Below the pieces are notes generated by a model. It was not told the origin of the DNA and made no database searches. It saw nothing but the letters and a program-made list of their open reading frames with translations. A DNA stretch of 64,000 nt. Origin: Plesiocystis pacifica SIR-1 (GTDB lineage Bacteria > Myxococcota_A > Polyangia > Nannocystales > Nannocystaceae). A program made the translations under genes and the position numbers. Position 1 is the stretch's first letter; each line of letters begins with the position of its first letter. Below, piece after piece: positions 28,590 through 37,456 of this stretch. The stretch spans positions 124,001-188,000 of the forward strand of contig NZ_ABCS01000003.1 of the NCBI RefSeq assembly GCF_000170895.1, read 5' to 3'.

Positions 28590-28698
28590 GCTTCGTCGCT
28601 GTCCGCTCCTCCGCTTGGGCCGTGGGGCAATGGGGGTCGTGTCTCGAGGGGGCGTGAAGTCGTTGCGGAGGGCGGGGCGTCGTCCTCGACGCGCTCGT

Positions 28699-29415
28699 TC
28701 ACAGCCCCCGAGGCAACCGGGAGGCGCGGGCCTTGACGGCCTCGAAGTAGCGCCGGCCGACGGGGATCGAGCCGCCGCCCGCGAGCTCGAGGCGTCGACC
28801 CTCGCGCCCGGTCACGAGGGCTTGGATGGCGGTCCAACGCACGATGTGGCGGCGGTGCACCCGGACGAAGGGCTCGGGCAAGGTCGCCTCCCAGTGGCCC
28901 AGGGTGGTCGGGGACAGCAGCGAGGGCTGCGGCCCCGCGAGGTGAAACTCGACGTAGTCGCCGGCGCTCTCGATGCGCAGCACCGAGTCGGTGTCGAGCC
29001 ACGCGATGCCCTCGGTGCTTCGCACGACCAGGCGCGGGGGAGCCTGCCCGCGTCGGGGGAGCCTCGCCGCGGCGCGCTCGAGGGCCTCGAGCAGGCGCGG
29101 CGCGGACACGGGCTTGAGCACGTAGTCGATCGCGTCGACGCCAAAGGCCGCGACCGCGTGCTGGGCGTGGGCGGTCACGAACACCACGCCGACCCGGCCG
29201 GCCCACGAGCGGGCGATGTCGATGCCGTGCTCGCCGCGCATCTCGATGTCGAGCAAGACGACGTCGGGGCGGTGACGCGCGAGCAGGGCCTCGGCCGCCC
29301 GGGCGCTCCCCGCCTCCCCGACGACCGCGACGCCCAGCTGGCCCAGCAGCGCCCGCAAGCGGCGGCGCGCGGGGGGCTCGTCGTCGACGATGAGGGCGGT
29401 CAGGGCGGCGCTCAC
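28699..29415 (-). CDS. LytTR-family response regulator
   Basis: The 238-residue protein has a receiver domain (about 5-120) with the acidic pair D11, D12, phosphoacceptor D56 (DVVLLDIEM) and the conserved K near YVLKPVS. A LytTR DNA-binding domain follows (about 130-235: VRSTEGIAWLDTDSVLRIESAGDYVEFHL, RVHRRHIVRWTAIQAL, GRRYFEAVKARASRLPRG). Such regulators bind imperfect direct repeats and often control extracellular or virulence-like traits. The GTG start overlaps the sensor kinase stop (GTGA), so it forms a translationally coupled two-component pair with the kinase gene upstream. Confidence 0.9.
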   Translation of the reverse strand: MSAALTALIVDDEPPARRRLRALLGQLGVAVVGEAGSARAAEALLARHRPDVVLLDIEMRGEHGIDIARSWAGRVGVVFVTAHAQHAVAAFGVDAIDYVLKPVSAPRLLEALERAAARLPRRGQAPPRLVVRSTEGIAWLDTDSVLRIESAGDYVEFHLAGPQPSLLSPTTLGHWEATLPEPFVRVHRRHIVRWTAIQALVTGREGRRLELAGGGSIPVGRRYFEAVKARASRLPRGL

Positions 29416-30473
29416 GGGCTCGGGACCTCGCCCGGGGGGCTGCGCAGGGGGAAGCGGAGCGTGGTCTGGACCTGGCCGTCGGCGGCGTCGAGGCGCAGGA
29501 CCCCGCGCTCGCCGTAGGAGGTGGCGAGCCTGCGCCGGGTGTTGTCCAGGCCGGTGCCCAGCTCGAGCTCGCCCGCGAGCGCGCCCGAGTTGCGGACCTC
29601 GCAGCAGGCCTCGGCCCCGGCCGCCCGCGCGCTCACGCGGACCCGCTGGATCCCCTGGGCGTCGCGGGTGCCGTGGCGGATCGCGTTCTCGACCAGGGGC
29701 TGGAGGAGGAAGGGCGGGCAGTGATGCCCGGCGAGGGCGGGGTCGAGGCTCAGCTCGGCGTCGAGGGTGTCCTCGAAGCGCTGGCGCTGGAACTCGAGGT
29801 AGGTCTCGAGGCGGGCGAACTCGTCGGCCATGGTCGCCCCGGCGCCCTCGTCGAAGGCGTCGCGGAGGAGCTGCGCGAGGAGCTCGAGCATGCGCTGGGC
29901 CTGGGGCGGGTCTTCGTCGATCTTGACCGCCAGGGTGTTGAGGGCGTTGAACAGGAAGTGGGGCTCGAGCTGGGACTGGAGGGCCTGGAGCAGGGCCTCT
30001 CGGCGCTCGGCCCGGGCGAGGGCGTGGCTGCGCTGCTCGTGGTGCAGGGCCACGGCGTGGCGGGCCGCGAGGATGACCGAGGTCCAAAAGGCCGACAAAA
30101 CGAGGACGAACACCGCGGTGCCCAGGTGATCGATGGGCGCGCCGGGGTCGTCGTCGAACGCGAGGATCGAGCCCGTCCACGCGAGGCTCAGGCCCGCGAT
30201 CACGGCGAGCACACGCGCCGGGCTCGGAGGCTGGAGCAGGCGCATGGCGACGGTCGACAGGGCGAAGCCGAGGGCGCCCAGGGCCGCGCCGCCGAGGGCC
30301 AGGCGCCAGGGCTCGCCGTCGGCGGACAGGGCCGCGAGGGCGGCGATGGTCGCCGAGGCCAGGGCCCAAAAGCCGAGGTGCGCGAGCGCGGGCAGGTGCT
30401 CGATGCCCCGGTCCAGGCTCGACCGGGGAGGCTCGAGGGGCTCGGCGGAGGCGTGGTGGGCGGGCGCGGGCAT
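29412..30473 (-). CDS. LytS/YehU-type sensor histidine kinase
   Basis: The 353-residue protein has about four predicted transmembrane helices in residues 30-140, then a His_kinase (PF06580-like) domain with SQLEPHFLFNALN, where H172 is the phosphorylated His. The ATP-binding part holds PLVENAIRHGTRDAQG and GTGLDNTRRRL. This class pairs with LytTR regulators, and here the response regulator follows directly with overlapping codons. The sensor has no large periplasmic loop, so the signal is probably sensed in the membrane. The ATG start follows the reverse-strand region just downstream of the S41 peptidase gene. Confidence 0.9.
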   Translation of the reverse strand: MPAPAHHASAEPLEPPRSSLDRGIEHLPALAHLGFWALASATIAALAALSADGEPWRLALGGAALGALGFALSTVAMRLLQPPSPARVLAVIAGLSLAWTGSILAFDDDPGAPIDHLGTAVFVLVLSAFWTSVILAARHAVALHHEQRSHALARAERREALLQALQSQLEPHFLFNALNTLAVKIDEDPPQAQRMLELLAQLLRDAFDEGAGATMADEFARLETYLEFQRQRFEDTLDAELSLDPALAGHHCPPFLLQPLVENAIRHGTRDAQGIQRVRVSARAAGAEACCEVRNSGALAGELELGTGLDNTRRRLATSYGERGVLRLDAADGQVQTTLRFPLRSPPGEVPSP

Positions 30474-30490
30474 GTCGGGGCGCGGCGATC

Positions 30491-31903
30491 TTAGCCCAGG
30501 GCCTCGTGCAGCTCGGCGAGCGCCGCCTCGAGGGCGGCGTCGCGGGGGTCCGGGCCAGACAGCTCGTCGAGGACGAGCACGGGGACCTCGGTGTCGACGG
30601 GCACGCCGACGAACTCGAAGCGCTCCCCGGCGGGGGTGGTGTAGACCTCGTTGCTCAGGCTGAACGACCAGCCGGGCAGGGGCAGGGGCTTGCTCAGCGA
30701 GTCCGAGAGCGCCCCGAGGCTGGGCTGACCCACGAGCTGGACGTGCTGGAACTCGCGCATGGTCATCAGGAAGACCTCGGCACCGCTCGCGCTCAGGGGG
30801 CTGGACAGCACGCGCACGGGGCCCGACCACGGCTCGGCGACGGGGGTGATCACGTACTCCCGAGGGGGCAGGAGCGCGCCCTCGTGGACGGCGGCCTTGC
30901 GGTAGCCGACGCGGGCCTGATCGGCGAAGCGCGCCGCGATGGCGCGGGACACCGAGTCGAGGCCGCCGCCGTTGAAGCGCACGTCGACGACGAGGGCCTG
31001 GGCGTCCCCGAGCTCGTCGATGGCCGCGTCGATGGCCGCCTCGGCCGCGGCGATCTCGGCGGCGACGAGCTCGTCGCCGTGGGTCCAGCCCCCGCCGCCC
31101 GCGAGCAGGGTCTCGAGGTCGATGTCCGCGGACAGGCCGATCATCCCCAGGATGAGCACGTAGCCGACCTCGCCGTCGATCGTCCCCCAGTAGATCTGGT
31201 CGTTGGCCCCGACGCCCAGGGGCGTGACGTAGTCCGCGAACACGAGCTCGGCGTTGAGCTGGGCCGCGAGCTCGACGTACTCGCCAAAGTCCTGGGTGTG
31301 ACTCTGGGCCTCGAACTGCGGGCCCAGGCGCGCGCGCAGGGTCGCGCTCGCGCCGTCGAAGGACTCGACCCCGTCGCTGAGCAGCATGTGTCCGTCGCGC
31401 AGCGGCGCGAGGAGCTCGACGAGGGTCGCGTACAAGCTGCCCGCGTCGGTGACCTGCGCCCGGGCGTCGCGGGCCTCGTCCCAGTCCACGCCGACCACGT
31501 CGAAGTAGGGGAAGTGCTCGTCGACGGTGTGCCACACGAGGTCGAAGGTGGCCCGCGGATCGGCGGCGCCGTCGAGGATGCGGTCGGGGGCGCACGGGGG
31601 CGGCAGCTCCGGCGCGCGCTCGAAGGTGATCTGCGTGGTCGAGTCCGTGTAGATCAGCGCGTCCGCCTGGGGGGTGACGCCCAGCTCGGCGAGGGACACG
31701 TCCGCGCCGGCGAGGGCCTCGTCGCGGACGCAAGTCTGCGCCGTCACGTGCAGCACCGAGGCCGCGCCGTCCTCGACCTCGAGGACGTAGCCGTAGCCCT
31801 GGGAGCGCCAGTGCTCGACGTCGGAGGCGGCCTGCGGCGCCGGGCTGACGCAGGCCAGGAGGGAGGGGGAGGCCACGAGGAGCGCGGGCAAGAGTCGGGT
31901 CAT
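30491..31903 (-). CDS. S41-family peptidase lipoprotein
   Basis: The 470-residue protein has a lipobox LVASPSLLAC (Cys near residue 18). The S41 (tail-specific protease/CtpA-like) domain shows VGYVLILGMIG, ALVVDVRFNGGGLDSVSRAIAARF and the nucleophile region SPLSASGAEVFLMTMR. GQPSLGALSDSLSKPLPLPGWSFSLSN is the S41 core fold, and the catalytic Ser is in SASGAE. There is no PDZ domain, unlike typical CtpA. The start is the ATG directly before the hydrophobic signal. It is upstream of the two-component pair on the same strand (18-bp gap), so an operon is likely. The substrate is unknown. Confidence 0.85.
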   Translation of the reverse strand: MTRLLPALLVASPSLLACVSPAPQAASDVEHWRSQGYGYVLEVEDGAASVLHVTAQTCVRDEALAGADVSLAELGVTPQADALIYTDSTTQITFERAPELPPPCAPDRILDGAADPRATFDLVWHTVDEHFPYFDVVGVDWDEARDARAQVTDAGSLYATLVELLAPLRDGHMLLSDGVESFDGASATLRARLGPQFEAQSHTQDFGEYVELAAQLNAELVFADYVTPLGVGANDQIYWGTIDGEVGYVLILGMIGLSADIDLETLLAGGGGWTHGDELVAAEIAAAEAAIDAAIDELGDAQALVVDVRFNGGGLDSVSRAIAARFADQARVGYRKAAVHEGALLPPREYVITPVAEPWSGPVRVLSSPLSASGAEVFLMTMREFQHVQLVGQPSLGALSDSLSKPLPLPGWSFSLSNEVYTTPAGERFEFVGVPVDTEVPVLVLDELSGPDPRDAALEAALAELHEALG

Positions 31904-31945
31904 GGGCCGAGTGTGGTGTCGGCTCGGGGTCGGGCCCAGCTCGCT

Positions 31946-31977
31946 TCGGTGAACGACCGCAGGGATCGGTGAACGAC
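31946..31977. promoter_or_regulatory. Direct repeats upstream of the hydrogenase operon
   Basis: TCGGTGAACGAC occurs twice (31946-31957 and 31966-31977), exactly 20 bp apart, about two helical turns. The repeats lie between the divergent S41 peptidase (start 31903) and the hydrogenase operon (start 32034). This is the geometry of a dimeric or tandem-binding regulator. The regulator is unknown. Confidence 0.55.
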
Positions 31978-32033
31978 AGCGGTGAGCAGATTTTTCGCGG
32001 AGCGCTCGGAGCGAGGCTGCTAGCTTCGCCAAC

Positions 32034-32516
32034 ATGGTCGCGCCGCCGCCGGGCAAGTCCCCGCATCTCGCGAAGCTCGAGCAGCTGCCCCTCGCAGAGG
32101 TGTTCGAGCCCAGCCACCTCGAGCTGCTCGCGCAGATCGCCAGCCAGGAGGACTACGCCGCCGAGACGACCCTGTTTCGCCCCGGCGACGAGGCCCAGTG
32201 GTTCTACGCCGTGGTCTCGGGCCGGGTCAGCCTGACCTTGCAGGTGCCCGGCCGGGCGCCGACCATCGTCGCCTCGCTCAGCCGCGGCGACCTGTTTGGC
32301 TGGGAGGCGCTGCGCGTGGACTCGCGCCGGGACATCACGGCGGTGGCGAGCAAGGCGACGCAGTGCCTGCGCTGCTCGGGCGCGGCGCTGCGCGAGCTTT
32401 GCGAGCTCGACCACGAGCTGGGCTACCGGGTCATGAGCCACGCCTTCGATCGGGTCGCCAGGGACCTGTCGGACTGCCGGGTGCGCCTGGTGGACATGTA
32501 CGGCCAGGGTTGCTGA
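32034..32516 (+). CDS. Cyclic-nucleotide-binding domain protein of the hydrogenase operon
   Basis: The 160-residue protein is almost only a Crp-like cNMP-binding fold (about residues 22-140: LFRPGDEAQWFYAVVSGRVSLTLQ, LSRGDLFGWEALRVDSRRDITAVA). The usual helix-turn-helix is absent, so it is not a DNA-binding Crp. The cassette RVDSRRD has a Ser-Arg-Arg stretch rather than RxS. Such small CNB proteins are known beside group 3b hydrogenases. It could sense a nucleotide and regulate the enzyme, but this is inference. It is followed by the fused electron-transfer subunit after 3 bp. It is the first gene of the operon. Confidence 0.75.
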   Translation: MVAPPPGKSPHLAKLEQLPLAEVFEPSHLELLAQIASQEDYAAETTLFRPGDEAQWFYAVVSGRVSLTLQVPGRAPTIVASLSRGDLFGWEALRVDSRRDITAVASKATQCLRCSGAALRELCELDHELGYRVMSHAFDRVARDLSDCRVRLVDMYGQGC

Positions 32517-32519
32517 TCC

Positions 32520-34562
32520 GTGAGCGCGCGCCTGACCCACGACGGCTTCCGCCGCCTGCTCGAGCAGGTCCGCGAGGCGGGCTACGCCCTGGTCGGCCCG
32601 ACGATCTCCGACGGGGCGATCGTCTACGGGCCGATCGCCGGCGCCGACGACCTGCCGATCGGGTGGACCGACGAGCAGGCCCCCGGGCGCTACCGCCTGC
32701 GCGAGCGCGGGGACCGGGCGCACTTTGGCTACGTCCTCGGGCCCCAGGGTCCGCGCCGCCAGCTCACGCCCCCCGTCGAGACCCTCGTGCGCATCCGCCT
32801 GGGCCCGCGCCGGGAGCAGGGGCCGCGTACGCCCGAGGGGGTCGAGGCCGCGGACGAGGACGGCGAGCCGCTGGCGCTGATCGGGCTGCGGGCCTGCGAG
32901 CTCGCGGCGATGGCGGTGCAGGACGCCGTGTGGACCGGCGGCCCCTTCGTGGATCCCCGCTACGCCCGACGGCGCGAGCGGGCGCTGATCATCGCGGTGG
33001 ACTGCCTCGAGCCGGGCGAGCTGTGCTTTTGCGTGTCCACGAACACGGGCCCGGGGGTCGAGGCGGGCGCGAGCTTCGACCTGCGCCTGACCGAGCTCGG
33101 CGAGGAATTTTTGGTCGAGGTCGGCAGCGAGCGCGGCCAGGCGCTGATCGATGGCCTGGGCGAGCTGGCCGAGCCCTCGACCGCGCAGCTGTTCGCGGCC
33201 CGCACCCAGGGCGTGCTCGCGGCGGCCATGGAGCTGCACGGGCGCGAACGCCAGCTCGACCTCGACGGCCTGCCCGAGCTGCTGTTCGCCAACCTCGACC
33301 ACCCGCGCTGGGACGAGCTGGCGGCGCGCTGCCTCAGCTGCGGCAGCTGCACGTTGGTGTGCCCGACCTGCTTTTGCCACCGCGTCGAGGAGCGCGCGCC
33401 CCTCGACGCGCCGACGAGCGAGCGGGTGCGCCACTGGGACTCGTGCTTCACCGACGAGCACTCGCGCATTCACGGGGCCCAGTTTCGTCCGCAGATCCGC
33501 GAGCGCTACCGGCAGTGGATGACCCACAAGCTCGGGGCCTGGGTCAGCCAGTTCGGGACCAGCGGCTGCGTGGGCTGCGGGCGCTGCATCGCCTGGTGCC
33601 CCGTGGGCATCGACATCACCGAGGAGGTCGCGGCGATCCGGGCCGCGCCGGTGGCCCCCGACGACGCCGAGCCGGTCGCGCTCCCCCCCGCCACCACCGT
33701 CCCCGCCCTCGCCGGCGACCCCATGCACCCGCAGCTGGCCCGGGTCGTGTCCGTGCGCGAGGAGCTGCGCGAGGTCGTGACCCTGGCGGTCGAGCCCGTC
33801 GGCGTGTTCAGCCACGCGCCCGGGCAGTTCAACATGCTCGGCCTCCCGGACGTCGGCGAGGTCCCGATCTCGATCTCGGGCCAGGCGGGGGGCGAGCTGC
33901 TGCACACGATCCGCGCCGTCGGGGCGGCCTCCCGGGCCCTCGTCGCGCTCGAGGCTGGGGACCGGCTGACCCTGCGCGGGCCCTTCGGCAGCGCGTGGCC
34001 GCTGGCCGAGCTGCGCGGGCACAACGTCGTGGTCATCGCGGGCGGCCTGGGCCTGGCGCCCCTGCGCGGGGCGCTGCGCGAGATGGTCGCCCACCCCGAG
34101 CGCTACCCCTCGGTGCGCCTGCTCTACGGCGCCCGGTCCCCGGAGGAGCTGTTGTTCGCCGACGAGATCCTCAGCTGGGATCGCAGCATCCGCTTCGCGC
34201 CCACGACCGCCCCGGCGGTGCTCGAGTCCGGCCACGTCAAGGTCCACGTGACCGTCGACGGCGCGGCCCCGGGCTGGACCGGCCACGTCGGCGTGGTCAC
34301 CAAGCTCATGCGCCGCAAGCCCTTGTCCGCCCACGCCCGCTACCTGGTCTGCGGCCCCGAGATCATGATACGCTTCGTGCTCCGCGAGCTCGAGACCATC
34401 GGCGTGGCCCAGGACCAGGTGTGGCTGTCCATGGAGCGCAACATGAAGTGCGCCGTGGGCATGTGCGGGCGCTGCCAGTACGGGCCGCACTTCATCTGCA
34501 AGGACGGGCCGGTGTTCCGCTGGGACGCGATCGCGGGGCTGCTCGGCCGGGAGGGCTTTTGA
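32520..34562 (+). CDS. Fused beta-gamma electron-transfer subunit of a group 3b hydrogenase
   Basis: This 680-residue protein carries two subunits that are normally separate. Residues about 1-385 match the beta subunit (HydB/HyhB): two 4Fe-4S motifs start at C271 ([14 protein letters not shown]) and C350 ([14 protein letters not shown]). Residues about 400-680 match the gamma subunit (HydG/HyhG): an FAD-binding part ([23 protein letters not shown]), an NAD(P)-binding part ([29 protein letters not shown]) and a C-terminal [2Fe-2S] motif [18 protein letters not shown] Pro-rich linker joins them. It would pass electrons between the NiFe site and NAD(P)H. The end overlaps the small-subunit start by 1 bp (TGATG). 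Confidence 0.9.
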   Translation: MSARLTHDGFRRLLEQVREAGYALVGPTISDGAIVYGPIAGADDLPIGWTDEQAPGRYRLRERGDRAHFGYVLGPQGPRRQLTPPVETLVRIRLGPRREQGPRTPEGVEAADEDGEPLALIGLRACELAAMAVQDAVWTGGPFVDPRYARRRERALIIAVDCLEPGELCFCVSTNTGPGVEAGASFDLRLTELGEEFLVEVGSERGQALIDGLGELAEPSTAQLFAARTQGVLAAAMELHGRERQLDLDGLPELLFANLDHPRWDELAARCLSCGSCTLVCPTCFCHRVEERAPLDAPTSERVRHWDSCFTDEHSRIHGAQFRPQIRERYRQWMTHKLGAWVSQFGTSGCVGCGRCIAWCPVGIDITEEVAAIRAAPVAPDDAEPVALPPATTVPALAGDPMHPQLARVVSVREELREVVTLAVEPVGVFSHAPGQFNMLGLPDVGEVPISISGQAGGELLHTIRAVGAASRALVALEAGDRLTLRGPFGSAWPLAELRGHNVVVIAGGLGLAPLRGALREMVAHPERYPSVRLLYGARSPEELLFADEILSWDRSIRFAPTTAPAVLESGHVKVHVTVDGAAPGWTGHVGVVTKLMRRKPLSAHARYLVCGPEIMIRFVLRELETIGVAQDQVWLSMERNMKCAVGMCGRCQYGPHFICKDGPVFRWDAIAGLLGREGF

Positions 34563-35338
34563 TGGCCGCCCGACCGCGCCTGGGCGTGTTCAAGCTGGCG
34601 TCCTGCGACGGCTGCCAGCTGACCCTCCTCGACCTCGAGGACGAGCTGCTGGCCATCGCCGCGGCCGTCGACATCGTCCACTTCCCCGAGGCCAGCTCGG
34701 ACATGGACCCCCACGGGCGCTTCGACCTGACCCTCGTCGAGGGCTCGGTCTCGACGCCCGCGCAGCTCGACGAGCTCCGGGCGATCCGCGCCCAGTCGCG
34801 GACCCTCGTGGCGATCGGGGCGTGCGCGACCGCGGGCGGGGTCCAGGCCCTGCGCAACTTCGCCGATCACCGCGAGTACGTCCGGGCGGTCTACGCCACG
34901 CCGGCCTACATCGAGACCCTGGCCCAGGTGACGCCGATCGCCGCCCACGTGCGCGTGGACTTCGAGCTGCGCGGCTGCCCCATCGACAAGGGCCAGCTGC
35001 TCGAGCTGATCTCGGCGACGCTCGTCGGGCGCCGCCCGGACATCGCCGACGAGAGCGTGTGCATGGCCTGCAAGCGCGCGGGTCAGGTGTGCGTGACCGT
35101 GGCCCACGGCCAGCCCTGCCTCGGGCCCGTGACCCACGCGGGCTGCGGGGCCCTGTGTCCACGTTTTTCCCGGGGCTGCTTTGGCTGCTACGGGCCCAGG
35201 GAGCGGGCCAACACCGAGGCCCTCGCCGACCACATGCAGGCCGAGGGCGTGAGCGCGGCTTCGCTGGTGCGTCGCTTTCGGCTGTTCACGGGCTGGTCCG
35301 AGGCCTTTCGAGCGGAGAGCGAGCGCCATGACGACTGA
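34562..35338 (+). CDS. [NiFe]-hydrogenase small subunit (group 3b)
   Basis: The 258-residue small subunit carries the electron relay of the catalytic dimer. The proximal-cluster cysteines appear as C15-D-G-C18, GACAT and RGCPID. Three further Cys groups in the C-terminal part (CMACKRAGQVC, PCLGP, GCGALCP, GCFGC) would bind the medial and distal clusters. No Tat signal is present, which fits a cytoplasmic group 3b enzyme. The ATG overlaps the stop of the fused beta-gamma subunit. The gene overlaps the large-subunit start by 11 bp. Classification as group 3b comes from the beta-gamma fusion and gene order; known members are bidirectional NAD(P)-linked, some with sulfur reductase activity. Confidence 0.9.
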   Translation: MAARPRLGVFKLASCDGCQLTLLDLEDELLAIAAAVDIVHFPEASSDMDPHGRFDLTLVEGSVSTPAQLDELRAIRAQSRTLVAIGACATAGGVQALRNFADHREYVRAVYATPAYIETLAQVTPIAAHVRVDFELRGCPIDKGQLLELISATLVGRRPDIADESVCMACKRAGQVCVTVAHGQPCLGPVTHAGCGALCPRFSRGCFGCYGPRERANTEALADHMQAEGVSAASLVRRFRLFTGWSEAFRAESERHDD

Positions 35339-36701
35339 GGAGGAGCGCGACCACAAGCAGCCCCCGAGCGCGGTCGAGCTCGGCGCGGACGAGCGCGTCT
35401 ACAAGGTCGAGATGCTCGCGCGGGTCGAGGGCGAGGGGCGCTTTTGGCTGCGCCTCGACGCCGCCGGGGAGGTCGCCGACGCCAAGCTGGCGATCTTCGA
35501 GGCGCCGCGCTTTTTCGAGGCTTTCCTGCGCGGCCGAGACCTCGAGGAGGTCCCCGACATCGTCGCGCGGATCTGCGGGATCTGCCCCGTGGCCTACCAG
35601 ATGGGCGCCGTGCGGGCCCTCGAGCGGATCTTGGGCGTGGATCCGCCGAGCCCCGGGATCCGCAGCCTGCGGCGCCTGCTCTACTGCGGCGAGTGGATCG
35701 AGAGCCACGTGCTGCACGTGTTCATGCTCCACGCCCCGGACTTCCTCGGCTACGAGAGCGCCATCGAGATGGCCGCCGACCACCGCGCCCGGGTCGAGCA
35801 GGGCCTGCGCCTCAAGAAGGTCGGCAACGCGATCATCGAGGTCCTCGGCGGCCGGGCCATCCACCCGGTCTCGCCGAAGGTGGGTGGCTTTAGCCGCACG
35901 CCGACGGTGGCCGAGCTCGCGGCCCTGCGCCCGCGCCTCGAGGCCGCGCTCGAGGAGGCCGAGGCGGTCGTCGAGTGGAGCGCGGGCCTGCCCATGCCGG
36001 CGCTCGAGCTCGACTATGTGTTCGTGTCCCTGGCCAGCGAGGACTACCCCATCGAGTTCGGCGACGAGGTGCTCGTGCGCGGGCGCGGCCGGGACGAGCG
36101 GGTCGACGTCGATGAATTTCTCGACCACTTCGTCGAGGACCACGTCGCCCACTCCAACGCCCTGCAGTGCCGGCTGCGCGACGGCACGCCCTACCTGGTC
36201 GGGCCCATGGCGCGGCTCAACCTGTTCGCCGATCGCCTCCACCCCCGGGCCGCGCGGGCCCTCGAGCGCAGCGGCCTGGCCCTGCCCGTGCGCAACCCCT
36301 ACCAGTCGATCATCGTGCGCGCCGTCGAGGTCGTGCACGCCTTCGCCACGGCCCTGGACATCGTCACGAACTACACCCGCCGCGTCGAGCCGGCCTTCGT
36401 CGAGCTGCCGCCCGCGGGGGCGCGCGCAGGGCGGGCCAGCGGGGGCACCGAGGCGCCCCGGGGGCTGTGCTGGCACCGCTACGAGACCGACGCCGAGGGG
36501 CTGATCGTCGACGCGCGCATCGTCCCGCCGACCTCGCAAAACCAGGCCCGGATCGAGCGCGACCTGGTCGGCCTGGCGCCGCAGCTGCTGGCCATGGACC
36601 ACGGCGCCGCGACCCGGCGCTGCGAGCAGCTGATCCGCGCCTACGACCCGTGCATCTCGTGCGCGACCCACTTCCTGAAGCTGGAGATCGAGCGGGGCTG
36701 A
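35328..36701 (+). CDS. [NiFe]-hydrogenase large subunit (group 3b)
   Basis: At 457 residues the protein is full length. The L1 signature is RVEGEG (32-37) and RICGICPVAYQ, with C83 and C86 as two Ni ligands. The C-terminal L2 signature is DPCISCATH, with C442 and C445 as the other two ligands. Maturation should cut after H448 and release the nonapeptide FLKLEIERG. This is the catalytic subunit for H2 oxidation or production with a Ni-Fe(CN)2CO centre. The start overlaps the small-subunit end. The next gene is its maturation protease, joined by TGATG. All ligands are intact. Confidence 0.95.
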   Translation: MTTEEERDHKQPPSAVELGADERVYKVEMLARVEGEGRFWLRLDAAGEVADAKLAIFEAPRFFEAFLRGRDLEEVPDIVARICGICPVAYQMGAVRALERILGVDPPSPGIRSLRRLLYCGEWIESHVLHVFMLHAPDFLGYESAIEMAADHRARVEQGLRLKKVGNAIIEVLGGRAIHPVSPKVGGFSRTPTVAELAALRPRLEAALEEAEAVVEWSAGLPMPALELDYVFVSLASEDYPIEFGDEVLVRGRGRDERVDVDEFLDHFVEDHVAHSNALQCRLRDGTPYLVGPMARLNLFADRLHPRAARALERSGLALPVRNPYQSIIVRAVEVVHAFATALDIVTNYTRRVEPAFVELPPAGARAGRASGGTEAPRGLCWHRYETDAEGLIVDARIVPPTSQNQARIERDLVGLAPQLLAMDHGAATRRCEQLIRAYDPCISCATHFLKLEIERG

Positions 36702-37189
36702 TGGCCGTCCGCGTCATCGCCCTCGGCAGCCCCCACGGCGGGGACGATGCCCTGGCCCTCGAGCTCGGGGCCAGCTTGGGCGAGCGCTACGGCGAGCGCG
36801 TCGAGCTGCGCCTGGCCGGGCGCCCGGGGCCGGGCCTGCTCGACCTGCTCGAGACGGCGGCGCCGGTGCTGCTCCTCGACGTGGTCCGCAGCGCCGCGTC
36901 GCCGGGGACGGTCCATCGAGTTCCGCTCGCCGAGCTCGAGTCGCGGAGCCTGGCCGAGGAGCAGGTCTCGTCTCATGGCTTTGGCCCGGGGGAGGCCCTC
37001 GAGCTCGGTCGGGTCCTGGGTCGCGTCCTGCCGCGGGGGACCTTCGTGGGCCTCGAGGGCGAGCGCTTCGAGCTCGGGGCCGAGCCCTCGCCGGCGATGC
37101 GCGCGGCCTGTGTCCGCTTTGCAGCCGCGGCCAGCGATGCCCTCGAGCAGCTCGAGCAGGAGAGAGCGTCATGCACGAATCGGGTCTGA
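36701..37189 (+). CDS. Hydrogenase maturation protease (HycI/HybD-like)
   Basis: The 162-residue protein is of the HybD/HycI family of endopeptidases that cut the C-terminal peptide of the large subunit after Ni insertion. Visible are GSPHGGDDALALELGASL (the N-terminal metal-binding GN(D)-type motif, here PHGGDD), LLLDVVRSAASPGTVHR with an Asp ligand and SSHGFG with a His ligand. The family usually has GNxLxxDDG; here the motif is GSPHGGDDA, a modest deviation. It overlaps the large-subunit stop (TGATG) and extends 19 bp into hypA. The large-subunit C-terminus (FLKLEIERG after H448) provides a matching substrate. Confidence 0.85.
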   Translation: MAVRVIALGSPHGGDDALALELGASLGERYGERVELRLAGRPGPGLLDLLETAAPVLLLDVVRSAASPGTVHRVPLAELESRSLAEEQVSSHGFGPGEALELGRVLGRVLPRGTFVGLEGERFELGAEPSPAMRAACVRFAAAASDALEQLEQERASCTNRV

Positions 37190-37437
37190 TCCAAGCGCTC
37201 ATCGACACCGCCGAGGCCGAGGCCGCGACCCGGCGGGCGCAGCTCGTCGGCATCGAGCTGCGCCTGGGGGTCCTCGCTGGGGGCTCGCCGGCGCACCTGC
37301 GCGAGCACTTCGAGCACGAGTGCGCGCGGCGGGGGCTCGCGGGGGTCGAGCTCGACATCCGCGCCGAGCCCGACTACCCCGGCGGTATCGAGATCACCGG
37401 GTTGTCGCTGCGGCCCTTGGCAAAGTCCGCGCCCTGA
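37171..37437 (+). CDS. hypA: HypA-like nickel chaperone lacking its zinc domain
   Basis: This is a HypA homologue of only 88 residues. The N-terminal MHESGLIQALID keeps the Met-His-Glu nickel-binding start, and VGIELRLGVLAGGSPAHLREHFEHECARRGLAGVELDI is the conserved core. In normal HypA (about 115 residues) two CxxC pairs form a zinc loop between here and the final beta-strand. In this protein that loop is gone: the core runs straight from DIRAEP into GGIEITGLSLRPL. The ORF is uninterrupted, so this is deletion in evolution rather than a frameshift. It overlaps the protease gene by 19 bp and is followed by hypF. No hypB exists in the operon. Confidence 0.85.
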   Translation: MHESGLIQALIDTAEAEAATRRAQLVGIELRLGVLAGGSPAHLREHFEHECARRGLAGVELDIRAEPDYPGGIEITGLSLRPLAKSAP

Positions 37438-37456
37438 GCTGCGGCTGGGTTGAACC

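Noticed and set aside
29412-34490. A 1692-codon open frame on the minus strand
   Set aside because: It is open because of GC3 bias across several plus-strand genes; only its last 354 codons (LytS-type kinase) show conserved motifs.
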